This document shows, piece by piece, positions 14,501-24,738 of a stretch of DNA of 64,000 bases. Source of the stretch: Pieris napi (Eukaryota > Arthropoda > Insecta > Lepidoptera > Pieridae); assembly GCF_905475465.1 (NCBI RefSeq), contig NC_062238.1, positions 5,002,501-5,066,500 on the forward strand, in the 5' to 3' direction. Position 1 is the stretch's first letter. The number at the start of each line of letters is the position of its first letter. Under the pieces are notes generated by a model. The model saw only the letters and a list, made by a program, of their open reading frames with translations. It did not search any database and was not told where the DNA came from. Made by a program: the position numbers and the translations under genes.

Positions 14501-17500
14501 GCTTGTTCTCGGCCATAACCCACAAGAAAAGAACTAAATAATGAAGTTTTGTTTGTTCCCTGATAACTTTTTAACGTTTTGAATAATTCAATTAGCTTTG
14601 ACATATATCAGAATAATCTTATTTGAATTTAGATATGAACAGTGTTCCGTTTAGGTCACTTTTTCAATTACAGTGGATAACTAGAAGCACGTGGCCTCAC
14701 TCTTCCTTATTTTAGTCGTCACCTCCCAGAGGTCGTTTCAGTTTAATAGTATAAACACGTGTAATCCTATTTGTATTGTAACAGAAGTATGCATGATCTT
14801 TAAATAAAATTACTATTGTAGGAGAATACTCGAAACTCTTACAGTGAACGAACGGCTTAGGAGAATAATACTAAAATATTTATAAAATGTCAAATTACTA
14901 TATATGTATCTACTTCTAGAGATCGCCTTGCTTTGAACCCCAACCTTTCGAAGAATTTCTCTGTAAATACATGTGTTTATGGGTCTTAAAAGACAGTAGA
15001 GACGCTTCATTATTTAAAGGTTAATATCGCCCTAATTTAAGTAAGTTAAGTTTAAACAAAAACTATTTTTTTTTTTTAGGTTTATCAAACATGTCTATCG
15101 TTTCATTAATGATAATTATTTGATTTTTCGTATTGTTCGTGCTATGGCCATGGCTGAGGTTTCGGAAGTAGAACAGAAACGACAGTCGCTTATAGATTGT
15201 GTGAAGGTATGTCTGATCGTTCCAGGGTGGTGGTGGGTGGGCGCATGTATCGGCGGCGCAGTTTTGCTGTGCGCCGCAGGTGCGCTGGCACATCCGCTGC
15301 TGCGCCGGCGTCTCGCTGGAAACACATCTACCACAGCCAACCCCGTAAGTACGCTACCATTATATATGTAACTAGTGGACCCGACCGTCCTGCATGATAT
15401 TTCAAGCAATTAGTAAAGCAAAGTATGAAAGTACCGACTGCAGCGCCATCTGGCGGGCTGATTTGTGAATCTAAACCATTCCCAGATCCCCTTGAACACA
15501 CAAAATTTCATCAAAATCGGTCCAGTCGTTTGAGAGAAGTTCAGTGACATACACACTCACAGAAGAATTATATATAAAGATATTGTTTCCCAATTTTACA
15601 CAAAGTAAAACCAAGATAAATGTTGTGGTTTTAAAATACCTGCTGTCCCAAATTCGAATACAATAAAATTACATTACATGTAAGATTATATCTTCAAAGT
15701 GACCGATTCTTTTCGCAACAAAGAACGCTTTAGCTTAAACATACTTCAGTGTTAAAAGATTCAAAAATTCCCGTAATGTAAAAAGCGTATTCAATTTTGT
15801 CATACGGAAGTCAAAGTTCGCGCTAAGACTCATCTCTGAATGTTACCCTTAGAATTTCGTAGTTAAACTCTACCCAATACAGCAATTCAATTTATAAATA
15901 GTAACGGCACATGCCTACTTACATTTACTAAATAATAGTGTGTATTATAAATATATAATTAAGACGTTGTATTTTTAGAACAGAAAACAATGTCACTTAC
16001 CTACTGACTTATAACTTAGTTTAGGGAATTCCCTCGCATTTTTGCAGTTTATAGGATATATTTAATATAAAACTTGGTACATTTACATATATTATATGCT
16101 AATTAAGTATTGCACGTAATTGTGGGAGTAAATATTTGGCTCTTTTTCTAGTTTATTACAAGGGGAAATAATTAACCAATAATTGTAGAGACTTTACCTT
16201 AACAAAAGGAAATAATAATAAAAAAGGTAAAAGCTAAGAGAGCTTGCAAGTATAATAAGAACTTTTTACAACGGCTATATAAAACGTGACATTTTTTTAA
16301 ACTTTATGACTGAACATCGATCTGACTGGTGATTACCGAAATTAAATGCCATTCCTGTTTTAAAGGTTTGGCATTTAATTAATTTGGTACCTCCTGGTAA
16401 TTTTTAATGTCTAAAACTACGATATAGAAAATAAGAAAACCCCGTTCGCGTAAAAGTCGTAAAACGTGAAACATGAAAAATAAAAAAAGCGTTGATGACA
16501 AATTGTGCTGAATTTTCAGTGATAAGCCCATGAGTCATAATGACGCTATTTAATGTATATATATAATATATACCTATATACTATTTTTAAATCATTGATC
16601 TAACGTTTTAGTAGCAAATAGCGTTAAGCCTTCTATTCATAATGAATAAGAGTAACTAGAGTAAAAAACAAGTATTTTTAACTACATCTTAGGTTTTTGT
16701 TTGTTACGTTTAATTCTTAACTCCCGAGTACAGCTCAATCATTGAGCAATGCCAACCGTCTCGTCTCACGAGCCGACAAAACGCGTCATCGCTTACTATT
16801 ACATTATTATAGGTGCGCATACATAAACGCGCCGGTAGCAATCGAGCTTTATTCACTCGTGTGCTACCCCATATGTACACATATGCTACACTCACTGTCG
16901 TCTAGTACCACGCACACTAGTAGATCCGCCGTATCATCTCGGCTTCCAATTGAGCACACCACTACAAGCAGACGGCGTGTACGTGTGGAGGTGCTCGTAA
17001 GACGAGGTCGATGCGAGTGTGTGCGGCGACATCGGGGCAGCCGGTGCACCCGCGTCGCCCGCCCGTTTGCCCCGCTACGCGACTGCGAACACCGCGCCGC
17101 GCCGCGGTCGCGTCCGCGTCATTGAACAACAAGACTCGCTCGATGGCAGCCGTATTACTGCCAATATGAAAAAAAGAGTTCATAGAAACTCTGTTACAAA
17201 ATTCGCGATAGTGGATATTACATGTTATCTTTGTTTTACAAATTATTTATTTTTATAGTGTTATTACATTCAAAAACGATATATTATTTATTAGTGAATG
17301 TTAGTTAATTATTGTAAAGTGCTTTAAGGGTGTTGTAATCTCCGTGTATTGCCCTGTGATTGTTTTGTTTAAAAATATTCTAAGGTCTACAAGATAAGTT
17401 GTAATGTGTGTGGTAGTGTTGCAACCAGCGAGCAAGTTAAACATGATAGTGTAATCGATTCGTTTACAAGTGACTCGAGGGTCATAGGAGTTGAAATATA

Positions 17501-20500
17501 CACAGTCCTGCCATCGATAGAAAACACGGCATTGTGGACAGCACTGACTCAAATAGTAAGTTAATAGCACGTAACCTATACATCCGATGTAGACAAAACA
17601 ATCTTAAAGCTTATTGTTAAATGTTTTTCATGTTTTTTGTTGGCGATCCTGAGTAAACAGACCTAACTTAACGAAACTGTAAGCAATCAAAACGTATTCC
17701 AAATCATTAAAAGAATAAAGAAAGCAAAGAGAGAATAATGTTTGTAGTGTAGCTAGTGAGGCCCGAGTCCGATCGCAGTGGAACGGCCGCGAGACGGCGG
17801 GAGCGTGCCAAGTGATAAGAGCCGCGGCGATAGCGACGTCACGCCCAGACGTTGTTTGTGTGAATTTAAATAAATTTTCATGACAGACAGTTCCGTAATC
17901 ACCTCTTGCGATAGTCGTGACATGCCAACTCGATAATATCAGTTGTATTAATAATTCGATATAATCTAAAATTTTCTTTCCAATATAACCTACTTACCTA
18001 TGTAAATTAGAAAAAAAAATGTTTCACACTATTCCTAATCACTTTAATCTATAAGATATTAAAAGGTACATATTATGCCATTATATAAAAGCCATTACCA
18101 CTCAAAAACACGTTCGTTCAACTACGTTTTCGTAACTAGGTAATTTATATTTCTAACACAAATCAATTTATTCACACACCAGCTTTCTTTCTTCCTTATT
18201 TAAAGCTTTATCATAAATACAGAGGTAAAAACTAACTATGCTCTACATATAAACGTATGCACGAGTTTTTTTTTCTTTAGCCCAGTTTTATACCAGTGTA
18301 CAATAATTTTAATTGCCTACTAAAGAACACTCAGCCTTATAAGAGTAGGCAATTAAAATTATTTTATACATTGATCTGTTAGTTACAATATCGAGCTTTA
18401 ATAAAAATATTCAAAAGCAGGGCAAAAATACGCAAATATTCTTATTCGTTTCAAAGATAAACAAAATGATGAAATCACTTGCATTATGTCTCCTAAAACA
18501 AATTTATTATCTCACACTAAGACACACATAATGCATACAAACAATGACGCACTTGAAAATATGCACTTGTAAGCATTTGTCTCGTAATTTGGATAACAGT
18601 AATTTAATTTGTATATAAATTATCATTATTTTTAGGCATATTAGGTTGAATGATAAAAACCAAGTGCTTCGTATTTCTCCGGATAGCTCGCACTACATAG
18701 GTGCGCGCTCGATCATCTGGAGGCTATCAATGAATGTGGCAATGTCGGAAACTTCTAAACTTCACATCCAAGTATATATTGAGGCTGAATGGAAACATAA
18801 TTACCTCGATTTCTATTCTTTACAAATTTTCTTTTCTAATATGATTTCGGCTTTAGGCTTACTTCGCGTCATAACTGTAAGAACGAGACTAATATTCTTA
18901 AAAAAAATATATAAACTATATATGTATAAAACAAATATCTTCTAAATCGCTTTCCTCATCATTACACTAAATATATCTTCGATACGTTTTACGAATATAG
19001 AACTTATAATCTTACCACTCACACTACAGTCGAAATGCACCGTTCTGTCTTAAAGTATTTGACAAAAGGAGTACTTTAAGTTAAAAAAAAGAAATAATAA
19101 ATAAATTTAAAAAATAAGTTATTTTATCAATTAGATTTATTTCTAATTTTTATCTACGTACCTTTTATTCCAATTTTCGTCGGGCAAAGAGTATCTATAA
19201 AGTATAAATAATCGTCAATTTCTATGCTGTTTATTTTGTTATTGTCTGGCTATATTTTTGTAATTTTCAATGAGCATGTCATGTTTCTCGATATAACCAC
19301 TATTTAATTTGCAAGTACATTTACTTAGGATTTTTTTCTTATCCTTAAGGTAAATAATGTGTTTACAAATAGGCTATCGTAATGTTATTAAATTTTAATG
19401 CTTATTGTAAGTAGTAGCACTTCTTAGACTTACGAGTCGAATCTATCTACATATACCCGAAGTTTATAAAATTAACAGAATCACTTTCGCCTTATTGATA
19501 TAAGGCGAAAGTGATTCTGTTAATTTAGAGAAATAATGAGAGAAATAATGTTTCGTCCTTCAAGACATGATTGTCTTGAAGGACGAAACATTATTTCTCT
19601 TAAAATAGTTTTGTTTATTGTTTGTGTTCCCTGACTATTTTTACATTACCATAAACTAAGAAACATTTTCTTTTCATCATATTTACAATATATAGCTATA
19701 TGATAGCTATATATGCTGTTGACATAGGCGATCAAATAAAATAAAAAAACGTGTGTGTACTAATGTACACGCGTTAGAAGTTAATTCTTTGGCGTAACAA
19801 GATAAAAATCTTTTCAAAAATTTTATCTTTCGCCTTATTCTACGTTTGTAGAATAAACGACACTAACAATAGAAAAAATTACTCTCATAATTTTTTCCTC
19901 ACGCGCCTAAAGAAGTATTCACTTCAACAAAATTAAAATGTTGACTATAGCTAACTTCAGGTTGTCGGATTTTTGTGACGATGTGCGCGCGTATCGTAAA
20001 AATTTACTCTCATAATTTTTCCCTAACGCGCCAAAAGAAGTATAACTTCAATAATAATAATGCAGTGGCGCTACGTCTCTATGGGTCTTGGCCGTTTCTT
20101 TCATAATATTTGTTTCTTACATGTCGTCTATTTTTTATGACTTGCCGGTTTCGGCACGTTATTTACACAACGTGAGCAACTATAAATTACACATAGAAAT
20201 AAATCTATTGGTTCGAACGCACAGTTGACAGTCGCACGCTTAAACAAACACCACATGAAACCATTGCGCGCAAATTTTTTGATGTAAATAATTCAATTAA
20301 TAAAGTAGAGACGAATTGGGTAAAGGATAGATCACAAAAATCGTCAGTGGTAGCGGCATCTGAGAGCAATATCCTAATTATTTATACCAATTACCTAATT
20401 AATTATTAGTAAATATATGAATGCACCAAGTAAAATTTCCCTCCTATTTTTCATTAGCTTCAAATTACAAAAGAGGTTCTAAGCGATCATTTACGACGTC

Positions 20501-23500
20501 ACTAACTTGCATTTGATTTCAAGGTCTATTAAACTAGTTTCCTGGAAATTTACATTTTGACACCATTTAAGACTAGATCACGTCTTTAGATTCTAATTTT
20601 ACCTACCTGGGTAAATAATGTCACTGGACATGTCTAGCATTATAAGGCTAACACTATGTTACTAATCTGGCCCTGTCAGAAACCCAGCCAAGTAAAGTTT
20701 AAAAATGAAATAGAAAATGACGCAGGCATTGAGCTGATACAATGTTATTTTTTAGTTACTCAATTTTTTGTAGCCATTATACATTATATTTTATGATAAC
20801 GTACGTATATGAGTACCAAAGTGTATTTGTTAGTAACAATGTTTTTTCTATAATGTCTTATAAAGTGTAAGTTCAAGCTTACATAGGACCACATAAGTGA
20901 GAGCAGTGTGTTGTGATTTACAGATGCTCTCGGTACAAGTGCCGGGGTGCGCGGGCATGGAGCGGTTGGGCGCGCCGGGGGGGACGCGTCTTCGTCACGA
21001 ACTCAGGCACCATCATTCCTCATTGTAAGTATACCCTAAGGTCATTATGCTTCAACCCGATTTATGATGGTCTAGTGGTGTCTTATGCATTAGCACCAGA
21101 ATTGATTATATCGGCACCACGCCTCTACATTCCCTCTCTCCTTTTGAATTTTTTTTTCAAATAACATGTTATAACAATTACATTGCTACTATATATATAT
21201 CACAGTATATACGAAATTCATATATTAACCCGAAAATTAAAGATTTTTTCGTATTTGTTAGATTTGCAAAGACGGAGAAAAAACTGTCGAACGCTAAAGT
21301 TGTTTGAAAACGCTATCTTAACGTTGTGAGATATATGATTAAATTTTAGAGAAAAGTTTTACATTAATGCCTACATAATAGACCAGGGTCGATAATTTTT
21401 GAAACCAAAAAAAATTAGAATAGGATGAAACCCATTATAAGCATATGTCTAAATTTTATATTATATAAAAACAAGTACATATTATATACTTTGGCGCGTG
21501 GTAAACTAAAAAAAAACAGATTTATTCCGAATTTCACCATTATCTAGAATGATTTAGGTAAATCAGTTTTCTACGTTTACGGGTCACGGTAGCTTGTGCG
21601 AAGCCGGGGCGAGTAGGCAGTGTAACTCAACTAGTCTTTTACATAATAATTTAAGAAATTAATATTACTTTGACATCCCACAAGATTCCGCGTGCTAGCA
21701 ATGTAGAAATATATTTAATTCATGTCACTTTTGAACATTTATGAAAGTAGAAAAATGACTCAAAAATAAGTCTAGCTTTGTACTCGATACAATAGCACAA
21801 TATTGACTGGGGCATCGCGATCAAATGAACCGTTGAATGGCCACTCAAAGCAGATCAATCCCCTTGATCTTCATCCCCCAATGCCGAAAACAAAAGTGAA
21901 TACCGATTAACAAACCCCCTTTCAAACGATTAACTTAACCCTCTTTCAGCGTATAACGATACATTGAAACAAAAGAAATAGCTTAAATGTAGTAATAATT
22001 CCTTATATCATATGGTTATACATACTTTCGATCCGATTAGATTATTTTTATATAAGAAATGTTCGAGTCGTAGTTTGTAGATGTACTATACATAGCTTAA
22101 TCAAAAACCCAGTTGCCTAAGATTTCTGTATCCGTTTCGTGATCATTTGTTTTTACAAGTGATCAGTTTTCAGATCCTGACACGCGCAGTTGACTTTTTG
22201 GGTCTAAGGCATGCCGTTTTCCTCACTCATAACCTTAAAAGTGTTAAATGCTCATATAGAAAGTCAGGCAAGAAAGTCCTTTGGTGCACATTTCGTACTA
22301 ACGGCCTTAGGCTCATAATCAAAGAAGAGGCAATTGCTTTCTTTTCACATCAGAATGCAATAAATCAATGTGCATTTCGCGCGGTATCTCAGTCTAGGGT
22401 TTGTAAGAAATGTACGATAATGATTAATTTGCGACTACAAAAATAAACTTATCAAGTTAAGATACTTATGATAAGCTATCATGACTATAACACGCTAAAG
22501 TAAAAAAATTACAAGTACAAGTAGATTTATTTCTAATTTATGTGATTATCTAATCGAGTAAAAATTGTAGAGTAGTCTACGGAATTGATCAAAACGTATG
22601 CGATATGCTGTATGGAAAGGCCTCTTTCTTTCTCTTCTTACGGTTGCTATCTGTTTCTACCGGTTTCTGTCTAGCGTCGGTAATCTTTTGCCTTCTTCTC
22701 ATGGCCTCTGCGCATTGTATGGCCTGAATATGAGATGATACGTTTTCGGCATATGGTAGATAGGCGAGTGCGCTTCTGCAGTATTATAATTCAATTATCA
22801 TTCATTCAATTATGCGGATAAATATATAGTTTCGAACTCATATTTGATTATAATGGGTAGATATAAAGTAATGCATCATATCGTGCTATTATCATCACCA
22901 GTTTATTATATTTAAATTAAAATAAGTAAATTTGCAATGTCATAGTTTTAATGACTAAGTTTTATCGAAATACTCCTATCAAATGAATACCATGCGCTAG
23001 AATAATGCTTTCAGATTGTTCAAAATCAATTATCCATACTACAAAAACCTACATGACTCATTCATATGGAATAAATAATTCACAAGTATTCTTAATATTA
23101 TTCTCGGATTAATTATTAGTAAAGTCCAATCGATCAGGCCTATGACTACTAAACAGCTGTTTGTAGGAAGTTAATTGCAGATGTTATGGGGTAAATAGCA
23201 AGCCAAAGAATATTAATAAAACACATTATTCAGCCTAGTTAAGAAATCAATTCTACGCGTAATTAAGTCGCGTAAATAAACTTAACAATTTAAAAACTGA
23301 CTGTTAAGAATTGTTGAGTATATTCCTCATACTCTAAATAAAATTAAATTTTCTGTGAAAATATAGTAACCGCGTTCCAATTTCATATTGTTGTTCATAT
23401 TGTAATAAAAAAAAACTTATTTCAGGGAATGGGAGAAACAGCAGAGGTTGCAGGCGATGGTTGGTCGTCTGCAAGAGATGGTGGAGCAGGAGACGCGCGC

Positions 23501-24360
23501 GCGGTCTGCCGCAGCAGCGGAACGGCTCGGCTTACCTCCCAGCATACAGCTGCCGGACGGCGAGTACGGTCAGGACGCACACCTACAATTACGAGTCCCT
23601 TATCAGGTCCGTAAGTACATTTACTATTATAGTTGCTTGTATCGTTTTATATGCACTGTTTACTTATATAATTAGATTATATTTGCATGTATTTAAAAAA
23701 TTATTCAATACTTCCGCGACTATTGTTCTGATTTTGTTAGTATTCATTATTTTAAGAATTATATGGTATGGCATAATATAGTTTCATCTTTTTGAAATAA
23801 TATGACGGAAAATTTAGCTTTTACTTTCTAAAAAAAATAGATTGAACTTTATGACTTAATTAACTATAAACAGGAACAGGTTGCTTTTTTTAACTTCTCG
23901 CAACCTACTGATATTGAAAGGAAACATTAAATATTTTGGTACCCGTATCAGAAAGTCCCGACGATAACTATTCAGACATTAGATTATAGATATGATATCT
24001 TTGTCCTTCGATATTAAGACGAAACATATAGTTTTTTACGATAAGTTTTTTACACACACCGATCATTGTCCATTTATTTAACTATGGCTTGTGGTGTTCC
24101 AGCAAGCCGAGCTGACGAGAAGCAGCTTCCAGCCGCCGCCGAACAAGTGCGTGAGCGACGTGCCCGAATGGGCGGTGGGCGCGGCGGAGCCGGTGGGCGG
24201 ACGGCGCGGGGCGGGCAAGAAGGACGGTCTGCTGCAGAAAGCCACGCGCTGGTGGGTGCGCATGGGTGCACGGCCGGCGTCGCTGCTGCCGTCAGCCGCT
24301 CCGCCACCGTGCGTGATGGTGCCGCGTCGTTCCGCGCCGTCGCCGCCGCCCGACGCGTGA
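2359..24360 (+). CDS. Unrecognised single-pass membrane protein, 5 exons (start uncertain)
   Basis: Exons are 2359-2566, 15226-15344, 20924-21024, 23426-23610 and 24107-24360. Phases match at every junction, giving about 288 aa. The protein has a signal-peptide-like stretch (AAVLWWWCVALLRLAAL), a short Pro/Thr-rich ectodomain with CLAC, and a transmembrane segment starting WWWVGACIGGAVLLCAAG followed by the stop-transfer run LLRRRL. A cytoplasmic tail follows, with a charged coiled-coil-like helix in exon 4 (EWEKQQRLQAMVGRLQEMVE) and a Pro/Arg-rich C-terminus. I do not recognise the family. The frame is open from 2164 but has no ATG in exon 1. CTG 2359 has a good context (G at -3 and +4), otherwise an upstream exon must supply the start. 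Exon 3 begins exactly at an ATG. The exon 4/5 junction is ambiguous: CAG 23606 with 24103, or 23610 with 24107, both in frame and of equal total length. A poly(A) signal AATAAA lies at 24733-24738. Confidence 0.55.
3178..3580 (+). mobile_element. Non-LTR retrotransposon 3' ORF fragment (RTE/BovB-like)
   Basis: The translation keeps the pattern of the C-terminal end of insect endonuclease-reverse-transcriptases: an ILRRIFAPICDDGVWRIRYN segment, then KWLGHVHRMA, then PGKPRLRWWD. A stop at 3469-3471 and further breaks follow, with an EEAKAHKGLYNH-like remainder across them. It is an old, dead fragment. The family name is inferred from memory of this motif string. Confidence 0.65.
4860..5050. other. 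GC-rich block in intron 1
   Basis: A short GC/CpG-rich stretch in AT-rich DNA, open in more than one frame on the minus strand but with no recognisable protein and no convincing splice pair. It could be an alternative first exon or an old repeat. The sequence does not decide. Confidence 0.3.
6478..6597 (+). repeat. Retroposon 3' tail, copy 1
   Basis: The stretch from GAGAACTGGCAGTAAATG to TGATTTTTGATTTGATTTG recurs with small changes at 32848-32977 in an intron of the XPB gene. Both copies are on the plus strand. They look like the 3' ends of one interspersed retroposon family. Confidence 0.6.
7110..8335 (+). pseudogene. Decayed mariner (DD34D) transposon copy 1
   Basis: The transposase begins at ATG 7255 (MNRTRENFRSTIYYDFRCGL), with the N-terminal helix-turn-helix region followed by NWFNEFKRGR and DDPREGRP. 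The first catalytic Asp sits in VTGDESWIYCY and the third in YSPDLAPCDFHLF. The frame is broken by a small deletion near 7513, a stop at 7783 and a 2-base insertion close to the second catalytic Asp (about 7992), so it cannot make transposase. The left flank matches copy 2 (26670-27315, opposite strand) from the shared AAAACTGGCCAGTT onward. I could not define matching terminal inverted repeats. Confidence 0.88.
10605..10955 (+). repeat. MITE family with subterminal inverted repeats, copy 1
   Basis: The left end carries ACGCGTTAGAAGTTATACTT. The right end carries AACGCGCTAAAAGAAGTATA followed by ACTTC, which is approximately the inverse. Further copies at 19745-20055 (+) and 34755-34990 (-) share the internal ACGTTTGTAGAA and AAATTTACTCTCAT blocks. 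No coding capacity is seen, so it is non-autonomous. Confidence 0.65.
11453..11705 (+). mobile_element. tRNA-derived SINE, copy 1
   Basis: The head (AGCAGTGTTGGCTTAGTGGC, then a box-B-like region) resembles a degenerate tRNA-derived Pol III promoter. The body has CGCATTTAACATTCGCTCG and GTCGACGGCGTG blocks, and the tail ends CCTAAAAAGGTTGTAGCGC. A more diverged relative lies at 63615-63800, and a possible head fragment at 35450-35515. The overall form is that of a lepidopteran SINE; the family name is not assigned. Confidence 0.65.
13164..13327 (-). mobile_element. LINE 3' end (jockey/CR1-like), truncated
   Basis: On the minus strand this ends in an A-run (T-run at 13164-13172). It shares the CCTTTCAAGAATTGGTACGC-type and GACACTCCATTGACAGAAGG-type segments, in reverse, with the larger copy at 55930-56497 and with the copy at 34376-34648. 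It is a 5'-truncated dead copy of the same non-LTR family. Confidence 0.7.
13880..14240. other. GC-rich island in intron 1
   Basis: A CpG-rich island, with overlapping open frames on both strands and no recognisable protein. It may be an alternative promoter or first exon. Overlapping opposite-strand frames are what GC-rich DNA gives by chance, so no gene is called. Confidence 0.35.
15370..15585 (+). mobile_element. LINE-type 3' tail with short tandem end
   Basis: The stretch begins CTAGTGGACCCGACCGTCC and contains AAAATTTCATCAAAATCGG followed by TCCAGTCGTTTGAGAG, a string I know as widespread in insect RTE-like repeat tails. It ends in an ATATATAAAGATA run. The family call is from memory; only one copy is in this window. 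Confidence 0.5.
16730..17140. promoter_or_regulatory. GC-rich island, possible alternative promoter
   Basis: About 400 bases rising to very high CpG content at 17000-17115, with a second smaller GC-rich patch at 17750-17860. Both lie upstream of exon 3, which starts with ATG, so they could feed a shorter transcript. No splice donor pairing is proven and no protein frame stands out. Confidence 0.35.
18302..18363. repeat. Hairpin with perfect 20-bp arms
   Basis: Arms 18302-18321 and 18344-18363 are exact inverse complements around a 22-base loop. The left arm reads AATAATTTTAATTGCCTACT. It lies inside intron 2, about 1.1 kb from the twin hairpins. Confidence 0.85.
19471..19524. repeat. Perfect hairpin A: 25-bp arms, TGAT loop
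   Basis: Arms 19471-19495 and 19500-19524 are exact inverse complements separated by TGAT. The arms contain CACTTTCGCCTTAT and its inverse. It is immediately followed by hairpin B. Confidence 0.95.
19539..19600. repeat. Perfect hairpin B: 29-bp arms, TGAT loop
   Basis: Arms 19539-19567 and 19572-19600 are exact inverse complements separated by the same TGAT loop as hairpin A. The 12-mer AGAGAAATAATG is also directly duplicated at 19527-19538 and 19539-19550, joining the two structures. A third, smaller palindrome with 11-bp arms lies at 19689-19713. Confidence 0.95.
19745..20055 (+). repeat. MITE family copy 2
   Basis: Same family as 10605-10955: GTGTGTACTAATGTACACGC at the left, ACGTTTGTAGAATAAACGAC inside, and CCCTAACGCGCCAAAAGAAG at the right. 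It contains an internal partial duplication (ACTCTCATAATTTTT occurs twice, near 19880 and 20008). Confidence 0.65.
21025..23425 (+). other. Intron 3 of the membrane-protein gene
   Basis: AT-rich, 2.4 kb. I see no exon, recognisable transposon or strong structural feature in it. Confidence 0.45.
23611..24106 (+). other. Intron 4 of the membrane-protein gene
   Basis: A short AT-rich intron with a perfect GTAAGT donor at 23611-23616 and a weaker alternative GTCCGT at 23607. Two candidate acceptors stand four bases apart (CAG at 24100-24102 and AAG at 24104-24106). Confidence 0.5.
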
Positions 24361-24732
24361 CGTCGCCGCACCTGTGCACCTCTCTACCATATCACGCTTA
24401 CATTCCATTATCGGGACGACCGGACTCGCCGGCGGGCGCTCGCGTCTCGGAGTATTATAGACTTGCTAATTTATTTATTTGGGGGCGGCGCCGGGCCGGC
24501 CGACGGAGTCCCGCGGCGCCGACGGAGACGACGCCGGGAGAGCGACTAGTCTTCGTACTTTAATCGGTTAGACGTAGGGATGATTGTTTCTGTTGAAATT
24601 TTATGAAACGACGAGGCCTCACCGCCCGCCGTTCGTGTCGAAGGTGTGGGAGGTGTGGAAGGCGTAACGTGAAGTGTGCGTCCGTGATCCTCGCGCTGTC
24701 TTTGAGTTTTCTAAAAACTAAGACTGAAATAT

Positions 24733-24738
24733 AATAAA
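24733..24738 (+). terminator. Poly(A) signal AATAAA
   Basis: First canonical AATAAA after the stop at 24358-24360. It lies just past the end of the GC-rich exon 5 region (about 24690), giving a 3' UTR of roughly 390 bases for the membrane-protein gene. Confidence 0.5.

Larger units (their letters stand above)
2567..15225 (+). other. Intron 1 of the membrane-protein gene, repeat-bearing
   Basis: A 12.7 kb AT-rich intron. It carries a LINE fragment (3178-3580), a GC-rich block (4860-5050), a retroposon tail (6478-6597), a decayed mariner (7110-8335), a MITE copy (10605-10955), a SINE (11453-11705), a LINE 3' end on the minus strand (13164-13327) and a GC-rich island (13880-14240). The remaining sequence shows no exon I can support. 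Confidence 0.45.
15345..20923 (+). other. Intron 2 of the membrane-protein gene
   Basis: A 5.6 kb intron carrying a LINE-like tail (15370-15585), GC-rich islands at 16730-17140 and 17750-17860, hairpins at 18302-18363 and 19471-19600, and a MITE (19745-20055). The rest is AT-rich with no supported gene. Confidence 0.45.

Noticed and set aside
16742..17125. 127-codon open frame on the plus strand in the 17-kb island
   Set aside because: Arg/His-rich composition typical of chance frames in CpG-rich DNA; overlapping frames exist on the other strand.
24066..24563. 165-codon open frame across exon 5 in a different frame from the called CDS
   Set aside because: Gly/Ala/Arg-rich with no domain. 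The called frame (FQPPPNKCVSDVPEW) fits better and stops cleanly. It could be reached by one alternative splice choice, so it is not fully excluded.
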